A DNA stretch of 64,000 bases from Streptomyces sp. 11x1 (lineage in GTDB: Bacteria > Actinomycetota > Actinomycetes > Streptomycetales > Streptomycetaceae), in contig NZ_CP122458.1 of NCBI RefSeq assembly GCF_032598905.1, positions 9,015,001 through 9,079,000 of the forward strand. The letters run 5' to 3'. Position numbers and translations under genes: made by a program. The notes beneath the pieces were generated by a model. The model searched no databases. It saw nothing but the letters and a program-made list of their open reading frames with translations, and was not told the DNA's origin. Numbering within the stretch: the first letter of the stretch is position 1; every line of letters begins with the position of its first letter. Below are positions 35,749-50,050 of this stretch, in pieces.

Positions 35749-37716
35749 ATGACCTCAGCGAACCCCTCGCCGCTCTGGCAACCCGACGCGGACCGCATCG
35801 CCCGGGCCCGGATCACCGCATTCCAGTCCTGGGCGGCCGAACACCACGGAGCCCCCGCCGAAGGCGGATACCCGGCCCTGCACCGCTGGTCCGTCGACGA
35901 ACTCGAGACGTTCTGGACAGCCGTCACCGAATGGTTCGACGTACGGTTCTCCACCCCCTACACGCGCGTGCTCGGCGACCGCACCATGCCCGGCGCCCCA
36001 TGGTTCCCCGGAGCCACCCTCAACTACGCCGAACACGCACTCCGCGCGGCCGACGCCCGCGCCGACGAACCGGCCCTGCTCCACGTCGACGAGACCCACG
36101 AACCCCGCCCCGTGACCTGGGCGGAGCTGCGCCGCCAGGTCGGCTCCCTCGCCGCCGAACTGCGCGCCCTCGGCGTACGCCCGGGTGACCGCGTCAGCGG
36201 CTACCTCCCGAACATCCCGCAGGCCGTCGTCGCCCTCCTCGCCACGGCCGCCGTGGGCGGCGTCTGGACCTCCTGCGCACCGGACTTCGGCGCCCGCAGC
36301 GTCCTCGACCGCTTCCAGCAGGTCGAGCCCGTCGTCCTGTTCACCGTCGACGGCTACCGTTACGGCGGCAAGGAACACGACCGCCGCGACATCGTCGCCG
36401 AACTCCGCCGCGAACTGCCCACCCTGCGCGCCGTGGTCCACATCCCAGTCCTCGGCACCGACGCCCCCGAGGGCGCCCTGGAATGGTCCGCCCTGACCTC
36501 CGCGGACGTGGCACCCACCTTCGAACAGGTCCCGTTCGACCACCCCCTGTGGGTGCTCTACTCCTCCGGCACCACCGGCCTGCCCAAAGCCCTCGTCCAG
36601 TCCCAGGGCGGCATCCTCGTCGAACACCTCAAACAACTCGGCCTGCACTGTGATCTCGGCCCCGAGGACCGCTTCTTCTGGTACACCTCCACCGGCTGGA
36701 TGATGTGGAACTTCCTCGTCTCAGGCCTCCTCACCGGCACCACCGTCGTCCTGTACGACGGCAGCCCCGGGTACCCCGACACAGGCGCCCAGTGGAGCGT
36801 CGCCGAACGCACCGGCGCCACCCTCTTCGGCACCTCCGCCGCGTACGTGATGGCCTGCGCCAAGGCTGGCGTCCACCCCGGCCGCGACTACGACCTCTCC
36901 CGCGTCCAGTGCGTCGGCACCACCGGCTCCCCGCTCCCGCCCGACGGCTTCCGCTGGCTCCACGACGAGGTCCGCGAGGATCTCTGGATCGCCTCCGTCA
37001 GCGGCGGCACCGACGTGTGCTCCTGCTTCGCGGGAGCCGTCCCCACCCTCCCCGTCCACATCGGCGAACTCCAGGCCCCCTGCCTCGGCACCGACCTGCA
37101 GTCCTGGGACCCCAGCGGCAAACCCCTCGTCGACGAGGTCGGCGAACTCGTCGTCACCAACCCCATGCCGTCCATGCCGATCCACTTCTGGAACGACCCC
37201 GACGGCACCCGTTACCACGACAGCTACTTCGACACCTACCCCGGCGTCTGGCGCCACGGCGACTGGATCACCCTCACCTCCCGGGGCTCCGTCGTGGTCC
37301 ACGGCCGCTCCGACTCCACCCTCAACCGCCAGGGCGTCCGCATGGGATCGGCCGACATCTACGAGGCCGTCGAACGCCTCCCCGAGATCAAGGAGTCCCT
37401 CGTCCTCGGCATCGAACAGCCGGACGGCGGCTACTGGATGCCCCTCTTCGTCCAACTCGCCCCGGGGGCAACCCTCGACGAGGCCCTCCTCACCCGCATC
37501 AAACGCACCATCCGCGAACAGCTCTCACCCCGCCACGTCCCGGACGAGGTCATCGAAGTCCCCGGCGTCCCGCACACCCTCACCGGCAAACGCATCGAGG
37601 TCCCCGTCAAACGCCTCCTCCAGGGCACCCCACTGGAAAAGGCGGTCAACCCCGGCTCCATCGACAACCTCGACCTCCTGCACTTCTACGAGGACCTGGC
37701 CCGCCGGCGCTCCTGA
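35749..37716 (+). CDS. Acetoacetyl-CoA synthetase (acetoacetate-CoA ligase)
   Basis: 655 residues, matching the family length. Adenylate-forming motifs are LWVLYSSGTTGLPKALVQ (P loop), FFWYTSTGWMMWN, and the A8 and A10 regions, ending with Lys in PHTLTGKRIEVPVKRLL. That Lys is the residue acetylated in regulated acyl-CoA synthetases. The WFPGATLNYAEH and CAPDFGARSVLDRFQQ elements are specific to acetoacetyl-CoA synthetases. It activates acetoacetate to acetoacetyl-CoA with ATP. GGGAG precedes the ATG at 35749 by seven bases, so I reject the longer frame from 35659. It appears monocistronic. Confidence 0.94.
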   Translation: MTSANPSPLWQPDADRIARARITAFQSWAAEHHGAPAEGGYPALHRWSVDELETFWTAVTEWFDVRFSTPYTRVLGDRTMPGAPWFPGATLNYAEHALRAADARADEPALLHVDETHEPRPVTWAELRRQVGSLAAELRALGVRPGDRVSGYLPNIPQAVVALLATAAVGGVWTSCAPDFGARSVLDRFQQVEPVVLFTVDGYRYGGKEHDRRDIVAELRRELPTLRAVVHIPVLGTDAPEGALEWSALTSADVAPTFEQVPFDHPLWVLYSSGTTGLPKALVQSQGGILVEHLKQLGLHCDLGPEDRFFWYTSTGWMMWNFLVSGLLTGTTVVLYDGSPGYPDTGAQWSVAERTGATLFGTSAAYVMACAKAGVHPGRDYDLSRVQCVGTTGSPLPPDGFRWLHDEVREDLWIASVSGGTDVCSCFAGAVPTLPVHIGELQAPCLGTDLQSWDPSGKPLVDEVGELVVTNPMPSMPIHFWNDPDGTRYHDSYFDTYPGVWRHGDWITLTSRGSVVVHGRSDSTLNRQGVRMGSADIYEAVERLPEIKESLVLGIEQPDGGYWMPLFVQLAPGATLDEALLTRIKRTIREQLSPRHVPDEVIEVPGVPHTLTGKRIEVPVKRLLQGTPLEKAVNPGSIDNLDLLHFYEDLARRRS

Positions 37717-37733
37717 CCCCGGTCGCGACCGCG

Positions 37734-37756
37734 TTGTCAGTGCCCTCGATTACTGT
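37734..37756 (+). promoter_or_regulatory. RecA-NDp/PafBC-type DNA-damage promoter, exact consensus match
   Basis: TTGTCAGTG (37734-37742), 8 bases, TACTGT (37751-37756) matches TTGTCRGTG-N8-TAnnnT at every defined base. Transcription would start near 37763, about 32 bases before the ATG of the next gene. In mycobacteria this motif is activated by PafBC after DNA damage. Activity here is inferred. Confidence 0.75.
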
Positions 37757-37794
37757 GAGTGAGCATTGATCGACCGTTCGCACAGGGGGAAGAC

Positions 37795-38703
37795 ATGGCA
37801 CACACCAGCCACCAGGGCATGCGCCGCGTCCTGCGCCGCGAGATCGCGGGCACCATCGGCCTGCTGGCCGACGAACACGACTTCACCGCGATGCGCCGCT
37901 ACCGCAGCTTCGCCTTCGACGATCACACGACCTACCTCCGACAGGTGGAAGCCCTGCTCCGGACCCTCTCCGCGCAGGGCAACCACACCACGGTCGCCCT
38001 CTTCGACCCCGAGGAGTACGCCGAGTTCTGCGCCGACACCGGCCTAGAACCCGACACCCCCTCCAGCCGCACCCGCTTCACCGCCGAGCTGGCCGCGACG
38101 GGCGCCGCCGTCCCGTACGAAGGACAGCCCCTCGCCGAGCTCGTCCCCGACCTCATCGACGAAGCCGTCCGCCTCGCCACCTGGGAGTACGCCACCACTC
38201 GCCTCGCCCAGATCGGCGACTGCGCCTGCTGCGGCGAGGACATCGGACGCGCGGCCTTCTCCCGCGCCATGCACCTGCTCAAGCGCATCCTCGACACCGC
38301 GGGCCCGGGCGAACGCCACCTGGTCTGCAGCGTCTCGGCCGAACCCCAGGCATTGACCGCCGTCCTCCACGTCGACCAGAGCACCGAAGGAGCCACCCGG
38401 CTCGACGAGGCCGAAGCTCTGGAGTTCGCCACCGTTCTCGCCCTCGGCCTCGCCACCCGGAGCCCCGGCGGACTCGTCATGCGCACCACCGCCCCGGACC
38501 GGACCGAGCGCGTCTACGGCTGGCGCCTGCGCGGCGACGACCTCGCACCACTCACCGCGGGAGAGGTCTTCGACGCCTACTGCACCGACATGGAATCCGG
38601 AGACCTCGTCTCCCCGGAGTCCGGCGTCGACTACTGCACCCCACCCGACCTCGGCGACGACCTCGGCGAGGGAGGCCCGACCTCGCACGGCCACGCCCAC
38701 TGA
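37795..38703 (+). CDS. Unrecognised cytosolic protein, probably DNA-damage inducible
   Basis: 302 residues from an ATG with AGGGGGAAG just upstream. The N terminus is basic and helical (MRRVLRREIAGTIGLLADEHDF). A mid-protein cluster CACCGEDIG has three Cys and might bind metal. The C terminus is acidic and ends in a His-rich tail (HGHAH). No known enzymatic motif, signal peptide or membrane segment is visible. It stands alone between acetoacetyl-CoA synthetase and the convergent ptsI, and ends in a strong hairpin. The promoter matches the RecA-NDp consensus, the only functional hint. Function is unknown. Confidence 0.85.
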   Translation: MAHTSHQGMRRVLRREIAGTIGLLADEHDFTAMRRYRSFAFDDHTTYLRQVEALLRTLSAQGNHTTVALFDPEEYAEFCADTGLEPDTPSSRTRFTAELAATGAAVPYEGQPLAELVPDLIDEAVRLATWEYATTRLAQIGDCACCGEDIGRAAFSRAMHLLKRILDTAGPGERHLVCSVSAEPQALTAVLHVDQSTEGATRLDEAEALEFATVLALGLATRSPGGLVMRTTAPDRTERVYGWRLRGDDLAPLTAGEVFDAYCTDMESGDLVSPESGVDYCTPPDLGDDLGEGGPTSHGHAH

Positions 38704-38708
38704 ACGGG

Positions 38709-38743
38709 CGAGGGGCGCCCCACCCAAGGTGGAGCGCCCCTCG
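38709..38743 (+). terminator. Bidirectional terminator between convergent genes
   Basis: CGAGGGGCGCcCCAC (38709-38723) pairs with GTGGaGCGCCCCTCG (38729-38743) around a 5-base loop, with one mismatch. It lies between the unrecognised gene and the end of ptsI. Confidence 0.8.
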
Positions 38744-38764
38744 ACGCCGGCCGGACCCTCCCGG

Positions 38765-40435
38765 CTACTCGCCCGACAGCACCGCCTGCGCGGCGCCACG
38801 CGCCTCCTCGGCCGTGTCCGCCGCCCGCGCGGCGGCCGCCGCCCGCTCGCACTGCGCCAGCGTGTACTTCGCCAAGGTCGCCCGCACATACGGAATCGAC
38901 GCCGCACCCATGGACAGGGAGGTGACACCCAGACCGGTCAGCACACACGCGAGCAGCGGATCCGACGCCGCCTCGCCGCAGACGCCACAGCTCTTGCCCT
39001 CGGCCTTCGCCGCCTCGGCGGACAGCGCGACGAGATCGAGCAGCGCCGGCTGCCACGGGTCCTGGAGCCGGGACACCGCCCCCACCTGCCGGTCGGCCGC
39101 GAACGTGTACTGCGCGAGGTCGTTCGTCCCCAGGGAGAGGAACTCCACCTCCCGCAGGATCGACCGCGCCCGCAGCGCCGCCGACGGAATCTCCACCATG
39201 GCACCGAACTTGGCCCGCAGCCCCGCCTCGCGACACGCGTCGGCGAACGCCTTGGCGTCCGTGCGGTCCGCGACCATCGGCGCCATGACCTCGAGATGGA
39301 CCGGCAGACCCTCGGCGGCCTTCGCGAGCGCCGTCAACTGCGTCCGCAACACCTCGGGATGATCGAGAAGCGTCCGCAGACCACGCACACCGAGCGCCGG
39401 GTTCGGCTCGTCGGCCGGAGTGAGGAACTCCAGCGGCTTGTCGGCGCCGGCGTCCAGCACCCGCACGACCACACGCCCCTCGGGGAAGGCCTCCAGCACC
39501 TTGCGATACGCCTCGACCTGCTTCTCCTCGGACGGCGCCGCCTTGCTGTCGTCCAGGAAGAGGAACTCGGTCCGGAACAGCCCGACCCCCTCGGCCCCGG
39601 CCTCCACGGCCGCCGGCACATCAGCGGGGCCGCCCACGTTGGCCAGCAACGGAACCCGATGGCCGTCGGAGGTCGCGCCGGGCCCGCTCGACGCGGCCAG
39701 CGCGGCCTTCCGCGCCGCCGCGGCGGCCTCCAGCTCGGCCTTCTTCTCCGCACTCGGGTTCACGAAGATCTCACCGGTACTGCCGTCCACGGCGATCATT
39801 GTGCCCTCGGCGAGCTCCCCGGCCCCCGGCAGCGCCACCACGGCCGGCACCCCGAGCGCCCGCGCCAGGATCGCACTGTGACTGGTCGGCCCGCCCTCCT
39901 CGGTGACGAAACCGAGGACGAGCGTCGGGTCGAGCAGCGCCGTGTCCGCGGGCGCGAGGTCACGGGCGATGAGGACGTACGGCTCGACGCTGTCCGGTAC
40001 CCCCGGCATCGGAACCCCGAGGAGCCGGGCGACGATACGATTCCGCACATCGTCGAGGTCCGCCACGCGACCCGCGAGGTACTCGCCGGCCGCGGCCAGC
40101 AGCGCCCGGTACGCGGCGAAGGCATCGTAGACACCACGCTCCGCCGTGCTCCCCACGGCGATACGTCGCTCCACATCCGCCATCAGCTCCGGGTCCTGGG
40201 CCATCAGCGCCTGGGCCTCCAGGACAGCCTGGGCCTCGCCACCGGCCAGATTGCCGCGCGCGATCAGATCGGCGGCCACGGCGTCCACGGCCTTACGGGC
40301 TCGCCCCTGCTCGCGCTCCGCGTCCTCCGCCGGAATCTGCTTGGCGGGCGGCTCCAGCACCGCCGTTCCCATGTGCCGAACCTCGCCGATCGCCACACCG
40401 TGGCTCACACCGACGCCTCGCAGCGTTGTCTCCAT
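38765..40435 (-). CDS. ptsI: PTS enzyme I (phosphoenolpyruvate-protein phosphotransferase)
   Basis: 556 residues from the ATG at 40435, with GGAG nine bases upstream; a longer frame from 40468 has no site. The phosphorylated His is H186 in GGPTSHSAILARALG. The PEP-binding and metal-binding barrel carries GVGLFRTEFLFLD and EFLSLGTNDLAQYTFAADR, and the C-terminal Cys lies in GKSCGVCGEAA. It transfers phosphate from PEP to HPr in the cytoplasm. HPr (ptsH) is not in this window. It is 78 bases downstream of crr, so the two form an operon. Confidence 0.97.
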   Translation of the reverse strand: METTLRGVGVSHGVAIGEVRHMGTAVLEPPAKQIPAEDAEREQGRARKAVDAVAADLIARGNLAGGEAQAVLEAQALMAQDPELMADVERRIAVGSTAERGVYDAFAAYRALLAAAGEYLAGRVADLDDVRNRIVARLLGVPMPGVPDSVEPYVLIARDLAPADTALLDPTLVLGFVTEEGGPTSHSAILARALGVPAVVALPGAGELAEGTMIAVDGSTGEIFVNPSAEKKAELEAAAAARKAALAASSGPGATSDGHRVPLLANVGGPADVPAAVEAGAEGVGLFRTEFLFLDDSKAAPSEEKQVEAYRKVLEAFPEGRVVVRVLDAGADKPLEFLTPADEPNPALGVRGLRTLLDHPEVLRTQLTALAKAAEGLPVHLEVMAPMVADRTDAKAFADACREAGLRAKFGAMVEIPSAALRARSILREVEFLSLGTNDLAQYTFAADRQVGAVSRLQDPWQPALLDLVALSAEAAKAEGKSCGVCGEAASDPLLACVLTGLGVTSLSMGAASIPYVRATLAKYTLAQCERAAAAARAADTAEEARGAAQAVLSGE

Positions 40436-40513
40436 CTCACCTGTCTCCGTTAGTGCGACGGTTCCCACCGCCGCGGTGGTTGTGGAACTCGGGGTCCGGT
40501 ACGGCCTCCGGCA

Positions 40514-40963
40514 TCACCGCCAGCCGAAGAGGGTGTCGCCGGCCTTCACCTCCCCGTCCTCGCGGAGCTCGGTGAGGGAGTCGGCCGTCGCCTCCAGGGC
40601 CACCACGGGGCAGACCGGCGACTTGCCCGCGGCCTCCACGGCGGCGGGGTTCCAGCGCACCACGGCCTGACCCCGTCGTACGGTGTCGCCCTTGCTCACG
40701 AGCAGCTCGAACCCTTCACCGTTGAGCTGCACGGTATCGATCCCGAGATGCGTCAGCACGCCGTGCCCCTCGCCGTCCACCACGACGAACGCGTGCGGGT
40801 GCAGGGAGACGATGACCCCGTCGACGGGAGCGACGGCCTCTCCTGCCTCACGCTCGGGGTCGATCGCCGTGCCGGGGCCGACCATCGCCCCCGAGAACAC
40901 GGGGTCCGGTACGGCGGCCAGTCCGATGGCGCGTCCTGCGAGAGGGGACGTCACGGTGGTCAT
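40514..40963 (-). CDS. crr: PTS enzyme IIA, glucose/Crr type
   Basis: 149 residues. The phosphorylated His is H72 in GVLTHLGIDTVQLNG and the second active-site His is H57 in SLHPHAFVVV. This is a stand-alone IIA(Crr), accepting phosphate from HPr and passing it to IIB domains of sugar permeases such as the GlcNAc system; in Streptomyces glucose itself enters mainly by a non-PTS permease. GGGAGG lies six bases before the ATG. It is divergent from the rrn leader and directly upstream of ptsI. Confidence 0.96.
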   Translation of the reverse strand: MTTVTSPLAGRAIGLAAVPDPVFSGAMVGPGTAIDPEREAGEAVAPVDGVIVSLHPHAFVVVDGEGHGVLTHLGIDTVQLNGEGFELLVSKGDTVRRGQAVVRWNPAAVEAAGKSPVCPVVALEATADSLTELREDGEVKAGDTLFGWR

Positions 40964-41534
40964 GGGAAGCCTCCCAGGTGGAGATCTATGAGGACACCGT
41001 CCCCGCTTGTCCCGGGACGGCGCTCTGAGCAGCAGGGTAGTCAGTTGAAGTACCCGTTCCGCACGATAGCTTCGCATGAGAGGTCTAGACCACCCCTCGA
41101 AGTGATTTGCACCCGCTCCGCGGCCCGTTGTAGAGTCGTAGACCTGCCTCGGGGCGAGCGGCACTGCGTGTCCGACCCCGGCAGTACCGAACTCGATCAG
41201 ATGGTTCAGATCCTATCCTGGGATCATTTTCTGCATGCCTGCAGGATGGTGGTCAGGGGGCCGGAAAAACACTGATAGAGTTTGGAACACCGAAGGGAAG
41301 CGCCCGGAGGAAAACCCAGGAAATTGCTTGGGTGAGTACAAAGGAAGCGTCCGTTCCTTGAGAACTCAACAGCGTGCCAAAAATCAACGCCAGATATGTT
41401 GATACCCCGTTCCTGGCCGATCTCGGCTGGGGCGAGGTTCCTTTGAAACAAACACAGCGAGGATGCTGTGAACCATCGGACTATTCCTCCGGTGGTTCCG
41501 CTCTCGTGTGTGTGCACCGGATTACCGGTAAACA
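40964..41534 (+). promoter_or_regulatory. rRNA operon promoter and leader region
   Basis: A 571-base non-coding region between crr and 16S rRNA. Candidate promoters are TTGAAG-N16-TAGCTT (41045-41072) and TTGCAC-N18-TAGAGT (41107-41136). A third -10, TAGAGT (41276-41281), has only a weak -35. Multiple tandem promoters are normal for Streptomyces rrn operons. A boxA-type antitermination element, TTGAGAACTCAACAGCGTG, lies at 41358-41376 and has a relative in the 16S-23S spacer. Processing stems are expected beyond this but were not mapped. Confidence 0.75.
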
Positions 41535-46491
<4,957 letters not shown>

Positions 46492-46585
46492 CAGTTGCTC
46501 GCGTCCACTGTGTTGGTTCTGAAACCACGAACAACCCCATTTCTCATGGTCATGAGGGATGGTGCGGTATTCATAGTTTCATAGT

Positions 46586-46705
46586 GTTTCGGTGGTCATA
46601 GCGTGAGGGAAACGCCCGGTTACATTCCGAACCCGGAAGCTAAGCCTTACAGCGCCGATGGTACTGCAGGGGGGACCCTGTGGGAGAGTAGGACGCCGCC
46701 GAACT
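46586..46705 (+). rRNA. rrf: 5S ribosomal RNA
   Basis: About 120 bases, from GTTTCGGTGGTCATAGCG to GGACGCCGCCGAAC. It contains CCCGGTTACATTCCGAACCC (loop B/C region) and GGGAGAGTAGGACGCCGCC. The two ends pair in helix I. It follows 23S after a spacer of about 95 bases. Confidence 0.95.
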
Positions 46706-46713
46706 CCTTTTAG

Positions 46714-46758
46714 AGCTCTGGCTCTTGGGCACACAAGCCCAGGAGCCAGAGCTTTTTT
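46714..46758 (+). terminator. Strong intrinsic terminator of the rrn operon
   Basis: AGCTCTGGCTC...TGGGC (46714-46730) pairs with GCCCAGGAGCCAGAGCT (46737-46753) with one mismatch, followed by six T residues. It is the only hairpin in the window with a classical U tract. Confidence 0.93.
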
Positions 46759-46815
46759 GCGTTGAGGTAGGGTCAGGGGGCATCGTTGGCTCATTTTCCC
46801 CCAGGAGGCACCCGG

Positions 46816-47424
46816 GTGGAGGTCCAGGAGACACGGGTCCAGACGGACCGGGTCCTCACCATCCCGAACATCCTCAGCATGGCGCGGCTCGTTGGCGTTC
46901 CCGTCTTCCTGTGGCTGATTCTCTGGCCCGAGTTCGGCGGCCCCAAGGCCGACGGCTGGGCGCTCCTGGTGCTCGCTCTCAGCGGCGTCAGTGACTATCT
47001 GGACGGCATGCTGGCTCGACGCTGGAACCAGATCAGCAGCCTCGGCCGGCTTCTCGATCCCGCGGCTGACAGGTTGTACATCCTGTCAACTCTCGTGGGG
47101 CTCACCTGGCGCGAGATTCTGCCCTTGTGGTTGACCGCTGTCCTGCTCCTGCGTGAGCTGGTTCTGCTGGTGATGGTGGGCATCCTCAGACGGCACGGCT
47201 ATCCGCCGCCCCAGGTGAACTTCCTCGGCAAGGCGGCTACGTTCAACCTTATGTATGCCTTCCCGTTGCTGCTGCTCAGTGACGGAAGCGGATGGATCTC
47301 GTCACTCGCTGCTATTTTCGGATGGGCGTTCGCCGGATGGGGTACAACGCTGTACTGGTGGGCAGGGATCCTCTACGTGGTTCAGGTCCGCCGACTCGTC
47401 AGTGCGGACGCCATGGCCGATTGA
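46816..47424 (+). CDS. CDP-alcohol phosphatidyltransferase (PgsA-like)
   Basis: 202 residues from a GTG at 46816 with AGGAGG seven bases upstream; an earlier ATG at 46786 has no site. The CDP-alcohol motif D-G-x2-A-R-x8-G-x3-D-x3-D is complete, starting at DGMLAR and ending at LLDPAAD. About five membrane helices follow. The family joins an alcohol such as glycerol-phosphate or inositol-phosphate to CDP-diacylglycerol in the membrane. The orthologous position in mycobacteria is occupied by pgsA2, of uncertain substrate. It is the first gene after the rrn terminator. Confidence 0.9.
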   Translation: MEVQETRVQTDRVLTIPNILSMARLVGVPVFLWLILWPEFGGPKADGWALLVLALSGVSDYLDGMLARRWNQISSLGRLLDPAADRLYILSTLVGLTWREILPLWLTAVLLLRELVLLVMVGILRRHGYPPPQVNFLGKAATFNLMYAFPLLLLSDGSGWISSLAAIFGWAFAGWGTTLYWWAGILYVVQVRRLVSADAMAD

Positions 47425-47536
47425 GCCCGCCCAGTGGGCGGCCGTTAGTGGCTCGATGGCCCGTGTCGGAAAAGTGCGGGACAATCTGGACGGGTGAAGT
47501 CGGCTAGACCGTCTCTTCAAGGAGGACGCTTCCGAC

Positions 47537-50032
47537 ATGAAGGCCGTCGTGATGGCCGGAGGCGAAGGCACACGCCTTCGCCCCATGACCTCGAGCATGC
47601 CCAAACCGCTCCTGCCCGTGGCGAACCGCCCGATCATGGAGCACGTACTGCGGCTGCTCAAAAGGCATGGGCTCAATGAGACCGTCGTTACTGTCCAGTT
47701 CCTGGCGTCACTCGTCAAGAACTACTTCGGGGACGGCGAGGAGCTCGGGATGGAGCTCTCCTATGCCAACGAGGAGAAGCCACTCGGTACCGCCGGGAGC
47801 GTCAAGAACGCCGAGGAGGCGCTGAAGGACGATGCCTTCCTCGTCATCTCCGGGGATGCCCTCACCGACTTCGACCTCACCGAGCTCATCAATTTCCACA
47901 AGGAAAAGGGTGCGCTGGTCACCGTCTGTCTGACTCGGGTGCCGAATCCATTGGAATTCGGTATCACGATCGTGGACGAGGAAGGCAAGGTCGAGCGATT
48001 CCTGGAGAAGCCCACCTGGGGCCAGGTCTTCTCCGACACCGTCAACACGGGCATCTATGTGATGGAGCCGGAGGTCTTCGACTACGTCGAGGCAGACGTT
48101 CCCGTCGACTGGTCCGGCGATGTCTTCCCGCAGCTGATGAAGGAGGGCAAGCCGGTCTACGGCTATGTCGCCGAGGGCTACTGGGAGGACGTCGGCACGC
48201 ACGAGAGCTATGTGAAGGCTCAGGCCGACGTGCTGGAGGGCAAGGTCGACGTCGAGATCGACGGGTTCGAGCTCTCGCCCGGTGTGTGGATCGCCGAAGG
48301 CGCCGAAGTGCACCCCGACGCCGTGCTGCGCGGGCCGCTGTACATCGGGGACTACGCCAAGGTGGAAGCAGGCGCCGAAATCCGCGAGCACACGGTCGTG
48401 GGCTCGAACGTCGTCGTCAAGAGCGGGGCCTTTCTGCACAAGGCCGTGGTCCACGACAACGTCTACATCGGGCAGCACAGCAATTTGCGTGGCTGCGTGG
48501 TCGGAAAGAACACCGACATCATGCGCGCCGCGCGGATCGAGGACGGCGCGGTGATCGGCGACGAGTGTCTCGTCGGCGAAGAATCGATCATCCAGGGGAA
48601 CGTGCGCGTCTACCCCTTCAAGACGATCGAGGCCGGTGCTTTCGTCAACACCTCGGTGATCTGGGAATCCCGAGGGCAAGCCCACCTGTTCGGTGCCCGG
48701 GGCGTCTCCGGCATCCTGAATGTGGAGATCACCCCCGAGCTGGCCGTGAGGCTCGCGGGTGCCTATGCCACGACCCTCAAGAAGGGTTCCACGGTCACCA
48801 CCGCCCGCGACCACTCCCGAGGCGCCCGCGCGCTGAAGCGGGCGGTCATCTCGGCGCTGCAGGCCAGCGCCATCGACGTACGGGACCTGGAGAACGTCCC
48901 GCTGCCGGTGGCTCGGCAGCAGACCGCCCGGGGCAGCGCCGGCGGGATCATGATCCGGACGACACCGGGCGTTCCCGACTCCGTCGACATCATGTTCTTC
49001 GACGGGCAGGGCGCCGACCTGTCGCAGGCCAGCCAGCGCAAGCTGGACCGGGTGTTCGCGCGGCAGGAGTACAGGCGCGCGTTCCCGGGCGAGATCGGGG
49101 ACCTGCACTTCCCGGCCAGTGTGTTCGACTCGTACACCGGGTCGTTGCTCCGCAACGTCGACACCACCGGGATCGCCGAGTCGGGGCTCAAGGTCGTCGT
49201 GGACGCGTCCAACGGCAGCGCCGGTCTGGTGCTGCCGAGTCTGCTCGGCAAGCTGGGTGTCGACTCGCTGACGATCAACCCGGGTCTCGACGAGTCGCGC
49301 CCGACGGAGACGGGCGACATGAGGCGCTCCGGTCTGGTGCGACTGGGCGAGATCGTCGCGTCCTCGCGGGCCGCATTCGGCGTCCGGTTCGACCCTGTCG
49401 GTGAACGGCTGTCGCTCGTCGACGAGAAGGGCCGGATCGTCGAGGACGACCGGGCCCTGCTGGTCATGCTCGACCTGGTGGCCGCCGAACGGCGGAGCGG
49501 ACGGGTCGCGCTCCCTGTCACCACCACCAGGATCGGCGAGCAGGTCGCCGCGTACCACGGCACGCAGGTCGAGTGGACGACCACCTCGCCCGACGACCTC
49601 ACGCGGGTCGGCGGGGACGAGACGACCATCTTCGGCGGCGACGGGCGCGGCGGTTTCATCGTGCCGGAGTTCAGCAGCGTCTTCGACGGGACGGCGGCCT
49701 TCGTACGGCTCATCGGGTTGGTGGCGCGCACGCAGCTCACGCTCAGCCAGATCGACGCGCGGATTCCGCGGGCGCACGTCCTGAAGCGGGATCTCGCCAC
49801 TCCGTGGGCCGTCAAGGGCCTGGTGATGCGGCGGGTCGTGGAGGCGGCCGGGGACCGTTTCGTGGACACCACCGACGGGGTGCGGGTCGTGGAGACCGAC
49901 GGGCGGTGGGTGATGGTCCTCCCGGATCCCGCCGAAGCCGTCACACATCTGTGGGCCGAGGGGCCCGACGACGCCTCGGCGCAGGCCCTGCTGGACGAGT
50001 GGGCGGCGGTCGTGGACAGCGCCGGCCGCTGA
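47537..50032 (+). CDS. GDP-mannose pyrophosphorylase fused to a degenerate phosphomannomutase domain
   Basis: 831 residues. The N-terminal nucleotidyltransferase (1-230) has MKAVVMAGGEGTRLRPMT, the K of PKPLLPVANRP, and VISGDALTDFD. Left-handed beta-helix repeats follow (about 250-370: IAEGAEVHPDAV, YIGDYAKVEAG). The C-terminal 420 residues have the alpha-phosphohexomutase fold, but the active site is altered. The TASHNP serine loop reads GGIMIRTTPGVPDSV, the metal loop DGDxDR reads FDPVGERL, and the sugar loop GGExSGH reads GGDGRGGFI. So the mutase part is probably not catalytic. The protein likely makes GDP-mannose for glycolipids or polysaccharide. AAGGAGG precedes the ATG by 11 bases. Confidence 0.88.
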   Translation: MKAVVMAGGEGTRLRPMTSSMPKPLLPVANRPIMEHVLRLLKRHGLNETVVTVQFLASLVKNYFGDGEELGMELSYANEEKPLGTAGSVKNAEEALKDDAFLVISGDALTDFDLTELINFHKEKGALVTVCLTRVPNPLEFGITIVDEEGKVERFLEKPTWGQVFSDTVNTGIYVMEPEVFDYVEADVPVDWSGDVFPQLMKEGKPVYGYVAEGYWEDVGTHESYVKAQADVLEGKVDVEIDGFELSPGVWIAEGAEVHPDAVLRGPLYIGDYAKVEAGAEIREHTVVGSNVVVKSGAFLHKAVVHDNVYIGQHSNLRGCVVGKNTDIMRAARIEDGAVIGDECLVGEESIIQGNVRVYPFKTIEAGAFVNTSVIWESRGQAHLFGARGVSGILNVEITPELAVRLAGAYATTLKKGSTVTTARDHSRGARALKRAVISALQASAIDVRDLENVPLPVARQQTARGSAGGIMIRTTPGVPDSVDIMFFDGQGADLSQASQRKLDRVFARQEYRRAFPGEIGDLHFPASVFDSYTGSLLRNVDTTGIAESGLKVVVDASNGSAGLVLPSLLGKLGVDSLTINPGLDESRPTETGDMRRSGLVRLGEIVASSRAAFGVRFDPVGERLSLVDEKGRIVEDDRALLVMLDLVAAERRSGRVALPVTTTRIGEQVAAYHGTQVEWTTTSPDDLTRVGGDETTIFGGDGRGGFIVPEFSSVFDGTAAFVRLIGLVARTQLTLSQIDARIPRAHVLKRDLATPWAVKGLVMRRVVEAAGDRFVDTTDGVRVVETDGRWVMVLPDPAEAVTHLWAEGPDDASAQALLDEWAAVVDSAGR

Positions 50033-50050
50033 TCGACCTCGCACGCGCGC

